Assembly: GCA_024734555.1 (NCBI GenBank)
Contig: JANPWX010000246.1
Location: 2,554,256 to 2,618,255 of the forward strand
Direction of reading: 5' to 3'
DNA length: 64,000 bases
From: Trochalopteron elliotii
Lineage: Eukaryota; Chordata; Aves; Passeriformes; Leiothrichidae
Shown: piece after piece, positions 39,101 through 54,100 of the stretch
Position numbering within the stretch: the first letter of the stretch is position 1
Layout: the number at the start of each line of letters is the position of its first letter
The notes under the pieces: model-generated
Databases searched by the model: none
Told to the model about the DNA's origin: nothing
Seen by the model: only the letters and a program-made list of their open reading frames with translations
Made by a program: the position numbers and the translations under genes

Positions 39101-42100
39101 GGACTTACTGGTTGATTGTAAAGCCAGTGATTTTTATCTTTGCAGTGATATTTCTATTTTCCTTTCTGTAAAGTTCAGACGTCTAAGTCCTGTTTGTCAT
39201 GTGAATAATACATACCATCTCAATTGCCTGATTAGAATATGCCACTCTCAGCCCTTCCTGCGCTTTTTAAATCCAGCAACAAAAAAGCATAGATTGTTTA
39301 TGGTACTTAATTGCTTTGCTCCTCCACCAAATAATATAACTTGATACACAGTTGTTCCTGTGGTGTGGCTTTGGTTTTTTCTCCAGTTCCTTGACTGAGC
39401 AGCCTTTATTTCTCCTAGCACCTTGTGTTAGAGATGGAGGGAAACATTATACTGCTAGATGTATGATCAAGAAATTAACATGCTTTAAGCATGTTTTTGT
39501 CCATGTTTCTCCTACTACTTCTGTGTAAAAGGAACACTTAGTCTTAATGCACAATCTTCAAATATCAGTGTTTCCTCCTATGCTTTTAATCCCACAACTG
39601 AGTAGTTTGGTGCAACAATTGATATTTTGAAATAGATAGGAAATTGCTTTGTTTTTAAATGTAAGTGTAGTGGTGTATACTGTGCATAAACCTTACTGAC
39701 TTTCTTTGTATTTCTTGTTTCAGGACCTACTTGGTAGCAAGACAACAAGTGGGAAATGTTGGTGCATCCATTGTGTGGAAGGAATGTGACCCATCTGGGA
39801 ATTACAAAAGCAAAGTCATAATAAACTATGATAAATCACAGCTCAGCTTTCAACTATTGGGAAATGGGGAAAAAAGTCTGAAAGAAAACAAACCTTAAAT
39901 AACAAGACGAAATTAGTCAGGAAGACTGAGAATTCATCAAGGGCCATCTCCGATTAGAGAAACAAAGACTTCAAAAGAGAAATTCAAACTTTTGCTCAAG
40001 TTCTTGAAAGGACTACCTTGCACTTAGTATAAAGAAAATTTGGTCATATTCCATGATGGCACACTTGTTTGAGGAACTTCAGTGTTTTTTTTCTGAAAAG
40101 CTCTGGTATAGCTTAAATGAAAGGTGTCAGCTAAACTTAGTGAATGATGTTGATATCTCCTAATGTCTTGCTATTGAAAATCTATCAAAGCTGATAACAC
40201 TTGAGGTAGCTACTTTGTTTGGATCTCAAATCCTTTATCAGCCAAGGCATTAGAGATGATATGTTAAGCAAGTACATTATTTAAAAAACAGTAAGATGTG
40301 GGCATGTCAGTAGCATTTTCACTTTGGTTATTGCAAGACCTGAGAGCTTCTGATACGTATAGTCCCTCTGTATACTTCTGATTTGTAGGGTTAGACAGCG
40401 TGAACAACGTACCAAATGGTGCTGTGAGGTACACCAGCTGTCAATCCACTTTGCTTGGCTTTCAGAGACTTGTTCCAGCAGTCTTCAGTGCATGCACCTG
40501 TTTGTAGTTGAAACATCATCCAAGTTCATGAACTTCAGCACTGTGAGAAGCAATGACTCTGAAGATGAAATAATTTATTTTCCTATCTGTAGACTGATTT
40601 TGTCCTTTATTTGAAAGGAAAATGATTTCTAATACTGTTTTTTTTAGAATTAGTTTCTGAAATGTTGATGCTGTGCTTATTTGCCTTTCGCTCTCTTTAA
40701 ATGTGCAGTATCTCCTAATTTGTTATGCCACACACAATACATAGATAGGAAAGTCATCTACCCCTCAGTTGTGTTAGAGTTATTCTTGGGATTCAGATGT
40801 GTGCAGATTTATTTGCAGGTCCTGCAAGTCAAGATAACAAAGTAGTTCTGTTCCTTGGGAGCATTATAAGCATGTCATGTGAGTGATATACATGCAAAAC
40901 ATGTATTTAATGCAGCTCTACAGTATCTAGTGAGAACTTTGGAGGATTCTGTTGCTCAAACAAGTGTGGTTATCTGTGGTGGCAAACTAATTACTGCTGC
41001 TACTTAATGGTTGAAATTCCTATTCATCTAGCCTCAAGCTTTCTGCTGAGATGGAGACATTTCTTTTCCCCTGATTCTGAAGCTGCTGCCTAGTTGTGAT
41101 CCTACTAGGAGTTTTTATGCTTTCCTGTAGAAATACAAGCTACTATTTGGACATACAAATTCTCAGCTCAGGGTTAGGCTTGAGCTACCCAGGATATTTC
41201 CTGATTCATGTTCAGCACCTCCAGCAGCAAATAGCTGTACAGAGAAGAAATATCCTATCTGACTTGCTACTTACTTGAGCATATGCTCTGAATGTGGCTA
41301 TACTTGGCAAGAAAGAAGCTGATGAATTTTGGCACTGTTTGCTGTAGTCTGCTTGGCCCTTCGGGAGCCTTACTGAACCTGCTGAAAACCAGCGATGCAT
41401 TTCTCACACAGTACCAGAGAGCAGCACTCCTGCAAGTTTTGCCTTGCATAGTATGGGATGTGGAGTACGAATTAATCTTGGAAAGAATGGATTGTGGATA
41501 TGATAGGACATCACTTGAAAGCCATGTTTCTTAAACTATCTCTGTTATACTGGTGCACTTTTCTTCCCATTCCTACATGAACTCAATGATAACTGAGCTA
41601 ACTCACTCTTTGCCCTGAGTAGTCTTTCTTTCCTATAAAAATGCAACATTTTTATTCTTTAGTTTACATTGTTGACTAATACCCAATTTTGAGAAGCTCA
41701 TTAAGTATAAAACTATTCTGCATCTTAGAAGTACTCATAATGTAGATGTGTTAAAACACAAGATAATAATTGGCTGTAGCAAATCTCAGGTGACCTTACT
41801 AGTTGGTCATTGGTGTTCATCCAGTACATTCTGAAATCTATATAGCATATTCAGTGTTAACTCTGAGTAGCATATCTTTTTGAGAAATGTTATGGTTTTG
41901 ACTGTTCTTCAAGGATAACTTGAGTCCTTATTGTGCTTTCATGTTAAGGACACTTTTGTCTACTGCTGAACTATGTTACACATTTAAATTCCTTTGTGAT
42001 ACTAGAATATGTTCCAGAGGACTTGATGTTTGACTGTGAGATGCCATCTGCTCAAGTCAGCTGTAGCATATTTTCAGAAGATACCTCACATGTAGCATAA

Positions 42101-45100
42101 CGATGTTGAACTTCAAACTGAAAAATGGATCTGGATTTGTTTGGGGATGTACTCAGAAGACTATCGGGTCTGAGCACTTTGAGTAACATCATGCAGCTAG
42201 GAGGAAGATACGGTTTTACTCTAAACATACTCATCTGCTGTAGATTTTTCTGTTTATTTAGTATGACACCTAGTTTTGTACTCATGTACATTAACACAGG
42301 ATGGTCAGGGAAAAGTTCATTTTTGTTGGACTTGCATGCTGAAACCTTTGGTTATGGTAGTGCAAGCAAAGACCTTAGTTCAACATACTGGTGAGCTTGA
42401 TCTTAGCTTCTTTGTCTTAAGTCGTTGTCTTAATTCACATCTCCTGTACTCTTCTCATGTTTTACTTCTTGGTGTTTAGAAAATCTTCTTGCTTGAGATC
42501 TATTTTAAGTACGTGTTTTTGTGCTTAGCATTGCTTTCTGTGTACAGTGTGAAACCTGACTTTTCAGTCTGAAAAAAATGGGACAGATAATGTGGGACTG
42601 CCTTGTAGTAATCTGGGGCAGATGACAGTGTGCTGTAGTCTGCAAGACACAGTTAAAATAGTACCTTTATAGCATGAATAGAGCAGTCTTTCTAGGTAAC
42701 TCTGAGGATACTTGTGCTTCTCTTGTATACTTTTGAGATTAAAATATAATGTTATATAGGTGTTTGAGGAGTTACTTGTAGGAGGGAGCAACCAAATTTT
42801 GAACTGGTACATAACCATGGCAAGAATACTGTTAAATCAGCATGCGTTGTGTTGAAATCTGTCTCTTCGCTAGAAATTAGCCGTGTAAAGTTTGAGTAGT
42901 ATAATGGTGTTACTGTCTTGAACTTAGTAGACCACTGAAACTACATTTGTATTTTGATTTCTTATCTCAGTCTTGACTACATTTAAGTACCCAGATCTGT
43001 ATCAGACAATAAATAAAAAATGCATGCTTTCATCCTGCTTACACTAAGCTCTTGTTAGTGAAATTATAACAGTATATATTGGCTATCATGTTGCAGCTGC
43101 TTGTAATGTTACCAAATTCACTAGACAGCTGGGTTAGAATGTGGTTATTGCCCAAATTAATATTATGTCTATAAACAGAAGAATTCCATGTAAATGTGCA
43201 AGATATTTACCTTTCCCAAAGGACTGAATATGCTTCTATAGTGTGGGTGGCCATAATTTTCAGATCAGTGTAATAAAGAAATCTTTATATTGAAACATGG
43301 TGATTAATCGTTTTCAAAGGTGTTATTTCTTATATGGGTTGATTTTAATGCTGTTTGTTATGTTTAGCCATATCCAGAAGATCCAGCAGTGTACAAACCA
43401 CTCTCCCAGGAAGAGCTGCAGAGGATAAAAAATGAAAAGAAACAGAAACAAAATGAGAGGAAACAGAAGATATCAGAGAATCGCAAACATTTGGCCAGTG
43501 TACGGGTTGTACAGAAGAACCTTGTCTTCGTGGTAGGGCTGTCTCAGCGCCTAGCAGATCCAGAGGTGAGCAGTTCATACTTGCAGATCTAGCTCTTAAC
43601 TTGCTGCCATGAAGCATTGGAATACCCTTGTGTCTCCCTGAAGGGCACAAAATGAAGCAGTGTTGAGAAGGTTTGCTGCCATGAGTGAGACCCCCTCTTC
43701 TTAAGAGAACTTAGCTCCTTCCTCCATAATAATTTCAATAAGCGTTTCTGTCTGTTTTAGGGGATACAGGTTCTCTGCAATTTTTTTTATTCGGGGGGAG
43801 GGAAGTTGTTCTTTTTTTAATAATGGCAGTTTAGTTTTAAGCTAAAAATTAGCATAAGGACTTCTTAGGTACTCATTTTCCTAGATTGGATCTGCTGGCA
43901 CTATACAGCTGTGTCATGAATCACCAATTCTAAAATGGGAGCTTGGTTGGGTTACTGAGAACTGAGGTACAGTATCACACATCTGTAGAGACAGAAGAAA
44001 AAAGCCAACACTTGGAAGACCCATAAGGATTATGTCCTTAAGAAGTTGTGGGGGGAAAAGTTAATAAGAGGAAGACCCCCAAAAAAGTTGGTTTACTGCT
44101 CTGCATCATCAAAAATAAGGTTTTCATTTGAGAAAACTGATTATGTTTAAAATGCTTTATTTACTTCAGTCATTGTCATCGCTGCAGGTGGCCAATGGAG
44201 TAAGTGCTAATGCATAAAAGTATCTTGAATTCCATATGGAGGAAATGTACTGCAGGATAAGATAGATATCTTCAAAATTACGGTGCCAGATTAAATTCAC
44301 CTTATCAGACTAAATTATCTGGAGAAGTCTCATACATAGAAGTGGCTGTTTCTGAGGTCTCAGAGTATGGTCTGTATTTTGGTAGACTGGTAAAGAGCAA
44401 GTGTAAAAAGCTGCTTTTAGTGAAGGAGAAAGAGAAAAAGGAAGGATAAGAAGGGAAGAGAAAAAGTCAAGTTAAAACTGATCTGGTGTATAACACTTCA
44501 GTATGTACTAAAATATAGCAGCAAGTATTTGCAAGCAGCTGTCAGCACTGGCTTGGGGCTATTTATCATTGAAAAATGCAATATGAATTTATTATTAAAA
44601 TTTAGTTTCTTTGACCAGATGGAGGATTTGTAATTAAGAGAAATAGTAGTAAATACAGTTGATTCCTTTTTTTTTTTTTAAACCTCTGATAATATTCTCT
44701 GCTGTCATATTGTACCAGGAATGTAATCTGCAATATGCTTGGGTATAAAAGGGAAGGTTTCTTTAAGATTGTCAATCTGTTGTGGAATGATGCCTGGTGA
44801 GTGGGTGTAGTAGGTTTCAAGAGGGTGTAGACCAAGTGAAGAGCAGTCAGAAGAGACCAGTGAATGACTGGTTGTCTGTACAATGTCGCGTGTAGTTCTT
44901 TGGGATGTTCCAAGTGTGATGCTGTTCGTTGTTGAAGTCATTGATGCTTGCGTGGGAAGGGAGAGGGGTAGTCTAGTTCTTGGATCAGTACAGTTTAACT
45001 GCACTATCCAATGCAATATGAAGATGGAGCAGAGGAAGCAAATCTTCCTTTATAAACTCTCAGGTTATGATCTAGATCAGAAATGCCCTTTTTTTGTCTA

Positions 45101-48100
45101 GCTTCAGTCTTGAGTAGTCAGTACTTTTGCACCTTCTTCCATCACAGAAATGGAAAAAAAAAAGGGGCTTTTGGTATAAATGTGTCAAATATGTTGCCAA
45201 TTTCATTGGCACACAGGTAAGGGTTATTTAGCAGAGTTGCTTAATATGCTGGTGATGTTCTTGCTTTGCACAGGATCCCTAAATGGCACAGGATCCCTAA
45301 ATGATGTGTTAGTACTTATTGATTCCAGGAAGGGCAAGACGACTATTTTTTTTTCCTTTACAGATGTGATAGTCACTCATTCATTTCAACATGATGTTGA
45401 TTCTGATATGTTTTTTCTTGTCCCTGAAAAATGTTCCTTTCAATTTCATCAGATGAAAAAACATCTGATTTTGATGTTTTTTTCTTGCCCCTGAGAATGT
45501 TCCTTTATTGTCTTCCTTTACTTAGTCTGGTCATTGGAAAACTTGAGATTATTTTAAGCTAATGGTTTACTCCCTTTTTCTTTGGAGTGTGGGGCATGGC
45601 AGTCAGGATTCAGCATTTTGTACCTAGTAATTAATATAGCTGAATGCAAGTTTAAGGTGTTACTTGGAAATGAGAATGAATGTGATTTTTATTTTTTTAA
45701 ATTAAACTATAAAACAGATATATACAGGAGCATTTTATGCTAAATGGGATTTTTTTGCCAGGGTGGGATTTGGATAATCAGAAATTACCCAGAAAGATTT
45801 TTTTAAAATGCAGCATGAAATGTGGGATATTTGTCATTAAAGTTCTGCAGTGACAACATACTTTGTATTGCAAGTAATCATGTTTTCATGTGGGAAAACA
45901 AATCTAAATCTTTGTGCTCTTCTTTTAGGAGAGACCTGGTTTTTATTAGTTAAAGGTTTTAGCTGCGCAGTTTCACAGAAGAATAAGTACACCTCTGTAT
46001 GAATTATAAGTATACCACTTGGACTTTCTTTTCTTGTAGGTTTTGAAACGACCAGAATATTTTGGGAAGTTTGGCAAAATACACAAAGTTGTCATCAATA
46101 ACAGCACATCATATGCAGGCTCACAGGTAAGTTAGAAGTCTTTGTAATTTTTTTTATTTTAATTCCTTTAGAAAATACATGTGTACAGAGTGAATCTAGG
46201 GCTCCCTGTTTCTGATTAAGCAATAGGTAAGAAAAAAATGCCTTGCAAGAGTCAAATTACTATTAAGTTACTGAGGTATTTTCCTACCAGACTCTCGAAG
46301 TTGGACGCAAAATGCAACGTAGAAAGATTGAAAATTGGGAGACCGGATGAGAAACTTGAAAGAAGCAGCAATATGGCACTTAGTCATTAGTCTGTGTTTT
46401 GGTGATAAAAATTAAATATTTTTAGAACATTCATGCAAAATACTGATACATTTTCTCTGTTCTTCATTCTTTATGCATCACATATTAGTTTTTATGGCTT
46501 CTACCTTGTTTTTTAGTCAGTTTCTTGTTAAAAACATCAAGCCCTGAATATATCAGTTTATGAAGTGGGTGGCTTAGAAGGTGACTTAATGATCAGATCT
46601 GTCTGGGGAAAGAAGAACAAGTAAATAGTGTATGTTTTCTTCCTAGGGTCCAAGTGCCAGCGCGTATGTAACCTACATCCGGTCGGAAGATGCCCTCAGA
46701 GCCATACAGTGCGTCAATAATGTGGTGGTAGATGGCAGAACACTTAAGGTGGTAATAGTTTTATGTTCTTGTGTATATGTTCTAGAACTCTAATATCAGG
46801 GATTTGTATACACTTTTGTTTGTATGGGTATGCTTGTATTGCTGACCAAGAATGTCCAGTCCATTGGCTTTTGACTTCTCTTCCTGGTATTAATCTCAAA
46901 ATGGAAGTTCAGTGAGCATCCAGCAGGCAGTGTTTTGGTGGGTTGGCAGATAACTTCTTAAAGCAAAGTTTGAGACAAAGATATGTACCTCCTCCCCAAG
47001 CTCACAGTGGCTTTTTTGTTGTATAGCATAATAGTACAGTGTGAAAACCCACTGTTTGCTTTCAGAGAACATTTCTGTAGTCTGTGCACACCTCTCAAAA
47101 GCTCCCTGGGAAATCAAAGTTTTTTTCCCTTTGGTGTGTGTGTGTGTAAACAGGTATTCAGGCTGATTTGGCCAAATTGGTAGCTATAGAAAATCTAGTT
47201 ACTATTCATTTCCTGACCCTGCCATTTGCCTCCTTATGATTATGCAAATACTTACTGAGGCTCTTACTTTGGCATTTATATAAATTGGATGAAAATAAAA
47301 ATACATCCTAATTAGCTCATCTTCAAGAATGTATAGATTTCTTACAAATGGACTTTTTATGCTATCTGCATCAAAAATGCATTATGATGGAATTTCAAAT
47401 CTTGAAGTAATTTTTTAAATATAACTTTTTTTTTGTATTATATGGCTAAAGGCATTTTTAACCTCCAGTACTTAATTTTTTTTTTCTTCAGGCATCATTA
47501 GGTACAACAAAATACTGCAGTTATTTTCTAAAAAATATGCAGTGTCCAAAACCAGACTGCATGTATCTACATGAACTAGGTGATGAAGCAGCCAGTTTCA
47601 CAAAAGAAGAAATGCAGGTAAGTGTAGTGAATGGGAGACACATGAAATGTGGCATGTATGTCTTACTGTCTATGATTTAGTCTAATATATGTAATGTGTT
47701 TGCTGAATGTTATAGCACCGATGAATTTTGAAATCTAGAAGGTGATTAACTGGTTGGGTATTGCAAAGAACAGTTAGTTCAGTTTTTTCCATTGCATGCT
47801 GTTTTTAAAGTCTGAGAAGTCTGGTAAATACTCATGAGGCAAAAAGATGAAGACAAACTCTTTGTCAAGAATTCAAGTAACCTGAGCTAACTATCCCTTT
47901 TTTCATACTAAAGTAAGGTAGTGTAATTTTAGATCTCTGTGAATGAAGTTAATGCAGATTTGGGTTTTACTGTAAAATTGGTGTGTGTGGACAGTTATTA
48001 TGAATTGACTCTTGTGCTGTGACTGACCAGGCTGTCTGAATCCCGAATAACCTTTCTAGCCTGTGAAGCATTTAGAAACCATTTGTAAATAAAACGTTGA

Positions 48101-51100
48101 GGGTCACTGTAATAGCACATCAAAAACGATGTGGGGATATTTTTACTATCTCAACATCAAAATGCTTATTGTCTAGGGTAGGGAACCAATTAAATGGATA
48201 GCTTTACTGGCTCAAATGTGTTGCATTCTGAGGTCTTGTGGTCTGCCTCTGTCCTTCTACATGAGGTATGGTAAAGCTTTTAAATTCAAGTATGCCAGCC
48301 TTGCATCTGTGCTGTAGTTTTTGCATGTGGTCTGTCCATGAAGCTGAGGGTCCCTAACCTTAGTGCCAGCACAAATGTTGTTCTAGTAGAATTTTTTGAT
48401 GTGGTAGGCTGATGTAAGCCAGAGAATAAAGAAGAATATCCATATCTATTAAATACTTTCCACAAATTATTTCTGAGGATTTCTGCAGATAATTGCAATA
48501 GAAGGAGAAATTCAAGGACAAGTTGCAAACCAGACCTCCTTCCCTGTTTGTTTCCGTGTATTTCTCCCTCTTACCTAGATCTGTTACAGATGCATGTTTG
48601 AGGGTATGTTCCTGCCTAATTTTTAAAAACTTTTTAGTTTTTTATAGACCTGTCAACCATGAATTTATTTAATCTATTTTGAACCTGTTGATACTGCCAA
48701 CCCTTCAGTTTTTTGTGCCAGCAAGCCCCAGAAGTTCACTAGCTGTTTTGTAAAGTGTTTTCTTTTGCCAGTGTTAAACTGCTAACTAGTTAAGTTTTGT
48801 CAAGTGTCCCTTAATCTTGGCTTTGTAGTGCCTGCTGAAAACAAAACCCCTTACTCACCTTATTCATTGCCTTTGTGATGTGGCAAAACTTGATCTAGTC
48901 TCTCCCAGTTTTCTTTCCAAATCATAGTTTCTGGCCTTTTAAACTTCTGTACTTTCGTCAGGATTTAATTTTTGTATATGAGTTTCCTCAGGAGTCTTGA
49001 GTGGATTTTACATCATCTTGGTGACTTACATCGTGACTTCCTTCCCTGTTCCTTGTTATATTGCTTAAACTTTTTTTGAATTTCATATTGCCTTAAAAGT
49101 AATTGGAAATTACACACCTGTTAAGTACATTGTCCTTTTGGTGTGCCAGCTTTCCTGTATTTGAGTTAGTGTCAGTGAATTTCCAGGTCCGTTTAATGAG
49201 ATTGAATGTTCATTGTTGCAGACTTTGTATTTAAAAAAAAAATTGTCAATGGATGAATTTGTATTGTGGGTTACATAATTAGTGCATGTAATTATTGTGG
49301 CAAACTAAAAATAATTGGTAGAACTCCAGGAAGTCTCGGAAAGTGAAGCTGGGAATTTTAGGTGGGTTGGAGATGCCGAGTTTGGCCTCTGGGTTGTCTG
49401 TTAATAAAACACAATTACTGCAAGCTCCTATATAGGATTTTAAACTTGTTTCTTTCTTGCATTTATGTGGCAAGTAAACCAACTTAAGACTGACACATGG
49501 TGTACCTGGCCATGGTATTCAGTCTTTAGTCACTGAAGCAGGTTGAGAGATCCAGAGAGGTTTCTTCTTACTCAGCTGCTTAACGTGTGCAAGTCGTTAA
49601 TTGTGCAAATCTGTGCATCAGCCTAATTGCTAAAGTTGTAGTTGAATGGTGAAAGAAGCATTTTCAGGATGCAGAATATCTCAAGGTTTGCATTTAGGTG
49701 AGCCATACTGTAGAACCACACTTTTTCCTACTGTAAGTAGCAGTTTGGATGTAGACACTGACAAAGTGGATAAGGTGATGCATACACCAGATGTTTCAAT
49801 CCTTCTTGAGAGGTGTATAAGTTGACTGCATAAGGACATGTTCAGAATCAAACAGTAACGGAGAGCTGGAGAATTACATGGCAGAAGAATGGAGGCATTA
49901 ATAGGATTTGACCTGAAGTATTCCAGTGCGATACACAGTTGGCCTTTTACAGGTACCCATAAGGGAATGTAGTTTATCGACAGCACTATTTTTTGTATTT
50001 TGTCTATTCATGCTTAATTGTTTAAAAAAAGGTTATATTTTTCTCTTAGGTTTCTCTTCCATTCTTGTTCTAACAAAATATTAAGGAATTATTGTAAAAA
50101 AAAGTTAAATTTTGTATGTACAAGTAGTGTAAAAGCTTCTAAATCAATACTGAAGATGTGATCGATAATAACTTCGGTGTTTCAGACTTAAAATTTGGAA
50201 GACCTGACCATAAATCTTGGCATATATTTGCTTTGGTAGAGGACGTGTTCTAGTATCTGGAAACTGTAAAGAGAAGCTATTGACAACTTCAAATTCACTG
50301 TTTTATTTTGTATGTTGATTCAACTCATAACAATACTTAACTTACAAGTCGTAATTCTTAGGTTGGAGTGTCATAACAATATACAAAAACCATGAATGCT
50401 CATCTTGAGTTTCAGATGTTACTTTAAATGTTGAGGGTAGGAGTAAATCTTGCTGGTTTTGCTCTATATATTAAGCCACAGAATATTATCTGCAAGCTAG
50501 ACTGAAAAATACTACCTTCTTTCACTTGCCAGATTCTAGTACTCTGTAGTTGGATTGGACCTCCACAATTTCTGAAAGCAAGAAATTGTTCTCAATTGAT
50601 TCAACTAGCTGAAAGAATATTTCAATTTTTCAGTTGTTAAAAAGAATGATTAGAATATACTGCTAGTCATGTCATACACCTCAGCTGTTTTATTAAGCCA
50701 ATATAAAATTACTGTCATTTTGGAAGAACTTCTTGTTTAAAAGGAAAAACTTCTTTGTTCCTTCCCATCTTCTGAAAAGATTAGTATGTTTGAAATGTGC
50801 CTTGGAGGTGTCACTGTTTGTGATTTCTATGGTGTATTTGTGAAGCTCTTGATTAGAACTGAGGAGCAAGTGCTAATAAGGTTGTAGGTGCTTTTCTGCT
50901 TTAGAAGTCTCAACAAATTATCAATAGGTAGGTACATTCAAGTGATTTCTAGGCAAGTTTTAGAGCCATTGAGATGATATCTGTGTTGAGAGTGAGAAGC
51001 ACTGTTTTGAGTTTGACAGGAGTGACCTGATAAGTTGTAAAGGCTAAAGCTTTGGGACATATTATATATATGGGCATATTATATATATTAAAAAATATAT

Positions 51101-54100
51101 AACTATAAATATATATACTAAACCAGTATTCATTCATTGAGAGTTTCTCTTTACTTAGGCGGGTAAGCACCAGGAGTATGAACAGAAACTACTGCAAGAA
51201 TTATACAAACTAAACCCCAACTTTCTCCAATTATCTACGGGTACAGTTGACAAGAACAAGAACAAAGTGACAGCACTGCAGAGGTATGATGCGTAAGTAC
51301 TGATGCTGAACTGCCTGGTTGTTCTTTCTGGTTATTCCAAAGAAAACTTTTATTCCTCTCTGATCCCTCACATTGCCTAGTGTTTTTAGTACCTATCATA
51401 TGATAAAATCTGATAGGTTTTCTTTGTGGAGAGACACATTGTTTAGGAGTGATATTCTCCAATTTAGTGTTCCCTCTGAAGCCGCTCCACATTCCTCCCA
51501 GGCAGGAGAGGAGAATTGGAGGCACAGAAAGTAAAGATCAGAACAATTTACTGGAAACAACAGTGAGATAAGAAAACAAAACAGTAAGAGCAACAATACA
51601 AATGACAGAGGGTACAAGAAAGAGTCAAATGATTCACAAGTGATTGCTCACCCCACGGAAGCCCCCTGCCCTACTGACCACTTTGTCTTCTAGGCTGTGC
51701 TGGCCTATAAGAGAGCCCTCCCCCAGTCCCCAGAAAATGACTTAAGGTGGTATAGAATTGATGCCTCCTTGTTCTAGCCATGTCCCTTCCTGCCTCTTGC
51801 AAACATTAACCCTGTCCTGGCCAGAACCAGGACACATGCACCACTTTGTTCTAAAACAGAGTGTGTGTCTTAGGAAAGAAACATGTGTCTGCATTTGGAT
51901 CAGTAGTTCAGAACAAGGTATTCTGAAAGAATACCTTATATTTTACATTTGCAAAACCAAATGTATTAGTTAAAGACCAGATGTCTACTATCTTAGTATG
52001 GTGTCATTATAAATGCAGTCTGTATTTTTATAACTGAGATACCTTATAACCTTAGTATGTTCTTTTACATCATAATTTATAGTGCAGTCCATATATTTTT
52101 ACTATGTTGTAATTGCAGATATCACTTATTATCGCTTGCTAAAATAATATTCTGTTGATGTAGTTTGTTCAGTAAGTTGTGAAAAGATTTCTGTCCATAT
52201 GAGTATATAGTCACACAAGGATAAATGAAAGTCTGAGGTTATCAGTCCTTAATTATTCATTCAAATGTCATATTTACAATAAAGAAATAAAAACTGTTGG
52301 CAATTTCTTCCACTCTGTTTTGTAGGAATTTGATAAAGGAGGTGGGCAGAGGGGAATGTGAAAGTTAAATTGCACTTCATATATACCTTGGCCTTTTATT
52401 CAGAGTTTGTGTTGTGTACCAGTTCATGCACTACTGAATTTTTCAGACAATAGTTTGCCAGTGGCAGCATCACTGTGCAGCCATCTAAACAAGAAAGTGG
52501 GTACTGTATCTAAAATATTATCCATACATCTTGAATGAGCAGAATACAATTCTGAGAACTGGTATTCCAGCTGGTGTACTGGGACTATTTTCTTTAATTT
52601 CTGGAGGTAGTTTCTTATACACTTTGACTGCAAATGGTCAGGGCTTCCAGAGGAATCTTTTTTTCTTAAGGACAGAGCTGCTTCTTACTTCTTACCAGGC
52701 ATTGGTTCAATATTGACTTCAAAGGTAAAGTGCCACAAGCAAAACAAATACACCACTTCCTGAATTTGGTTATTATTTTATGTTTGAAATCTGAACTAAT
52801 TTTAATTTGAAGCCTAATTAGATCCCAGCAAAACAAATTATACCAATGTGGGAAGAATGTGCTATCTGAAACTGCAGCAAACTTTTAAACCTTTAGGAAG
52901 CAATTAGGAGTTGGAGCTTGGCTAGTCTGTGGTGCTAACATTTAGCACTTAGGGAAAAAATGGCATGTTCCTCTAAAGGCAGCAAGTGGTAATTTTTGGA
53001 GGTAATTTCTCTTGTCAGTTGGAACAGCATAATCACAGCTCTGTTCTTTGCTAATACCTAGGTACCACCTTTAGGGGTTGCAAAGTGAATTTCTTGCTGC
53101 TAGGATTTTGACATGTTTCATCAAGACCCATCTCATCAGTACAAAATGTAGCTTTTGCACTGGTGAATGCACATTGTTCTTTCACAGTTCCTAGCCAACT
53201 GGGTTCTTGTAGGATTGTTTTTGTAGGATTCATTGATATGATATTCATATTTCTAAAAGTTTGTCACAGCCTCTGACAACTCTGAAGTGGTTCTTGTGTT
53301 TCTGGGGTGCAGAATCCTGTTTCATAATGGAATGAAACAGAAGCTGAGTTCTAAGCAGTAGATGCTTAATTATAAATATCCAGTAGTAGAGAACAGTTTG
53401 TTAAACTCTTAAGTGTTTTTCTACAACTGTTTTAATTTGGAAAGTCCTACTTGCAGACATTATCTTCCTGCTGAAGACAACTGTTAAAATCCCCTAGGGC
53501 CGCTTTGTGTACTGTCTCGTGGTATGTTACTTGATAGTCGGGGTGACTATGTTCTCTTAAAATTGGAGATATATTCCACATTTAAAACAGGTCGGGTTTT
53601 TTTTTTCTTGATGACATTTTTCTGAAGAACTGAAATGAATGTTTCCTTATGCTACAAGAAGAACCAATTATGAAGCACGTGCTGATCTTTTAGAGAACAG
53701 CCCTTCAGAGACATGCAGCCTGAAATTAACTAAAACAAAAAAAAACCCCACATGCACAAAACCCTCTACCTCACAATATAAACCAATTTGTTTCTCTTGG
53801 ACTTGTTTCTCCCTTTTTCCTTGGATGCAAAATTTACTTTTAACTGGCATTTTAAAGTTAGTTTTAGTATAGAGATGGCTTTGCACTGTAGTGAACATAA
53901 ATTTGGATATTTAAAATAAATCTGCTAATGGATTGACAGTTTTGATATATCTAGATTTCAGTTCATCTTTGTACAAGTGAGACTGTTAAATGACAGATAT
54001 TCTGCTGCTGCTGTCTCTTCATTCCCTGCTATTCTGTATCTGATCAATTCACTAGCTGTGACTTAGTCGAAATATGTGCAAAGCCAAGATGAGATCTGTA

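Larger units (their letters stand above)
43566..46039 (+). other. CNOT4: CNOT4 intron 3
   Basis: A phase 0 intron of 2.5 kb. It contains the short duplications at 45268-45303 and 45402-45506. No transposon end or other gene was seen. Confidence 0.85.
47618..51158 (+). other. CNOT4: CNOT4 intron 6
   Basis: A phase 0 intron of 3.5 kb. It contains an old CR1-like relic (48595-49065) and, just before exon 7, a TA-rich tract (51058-51120). The rest has no recognised feature. Confidence 0.85.
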
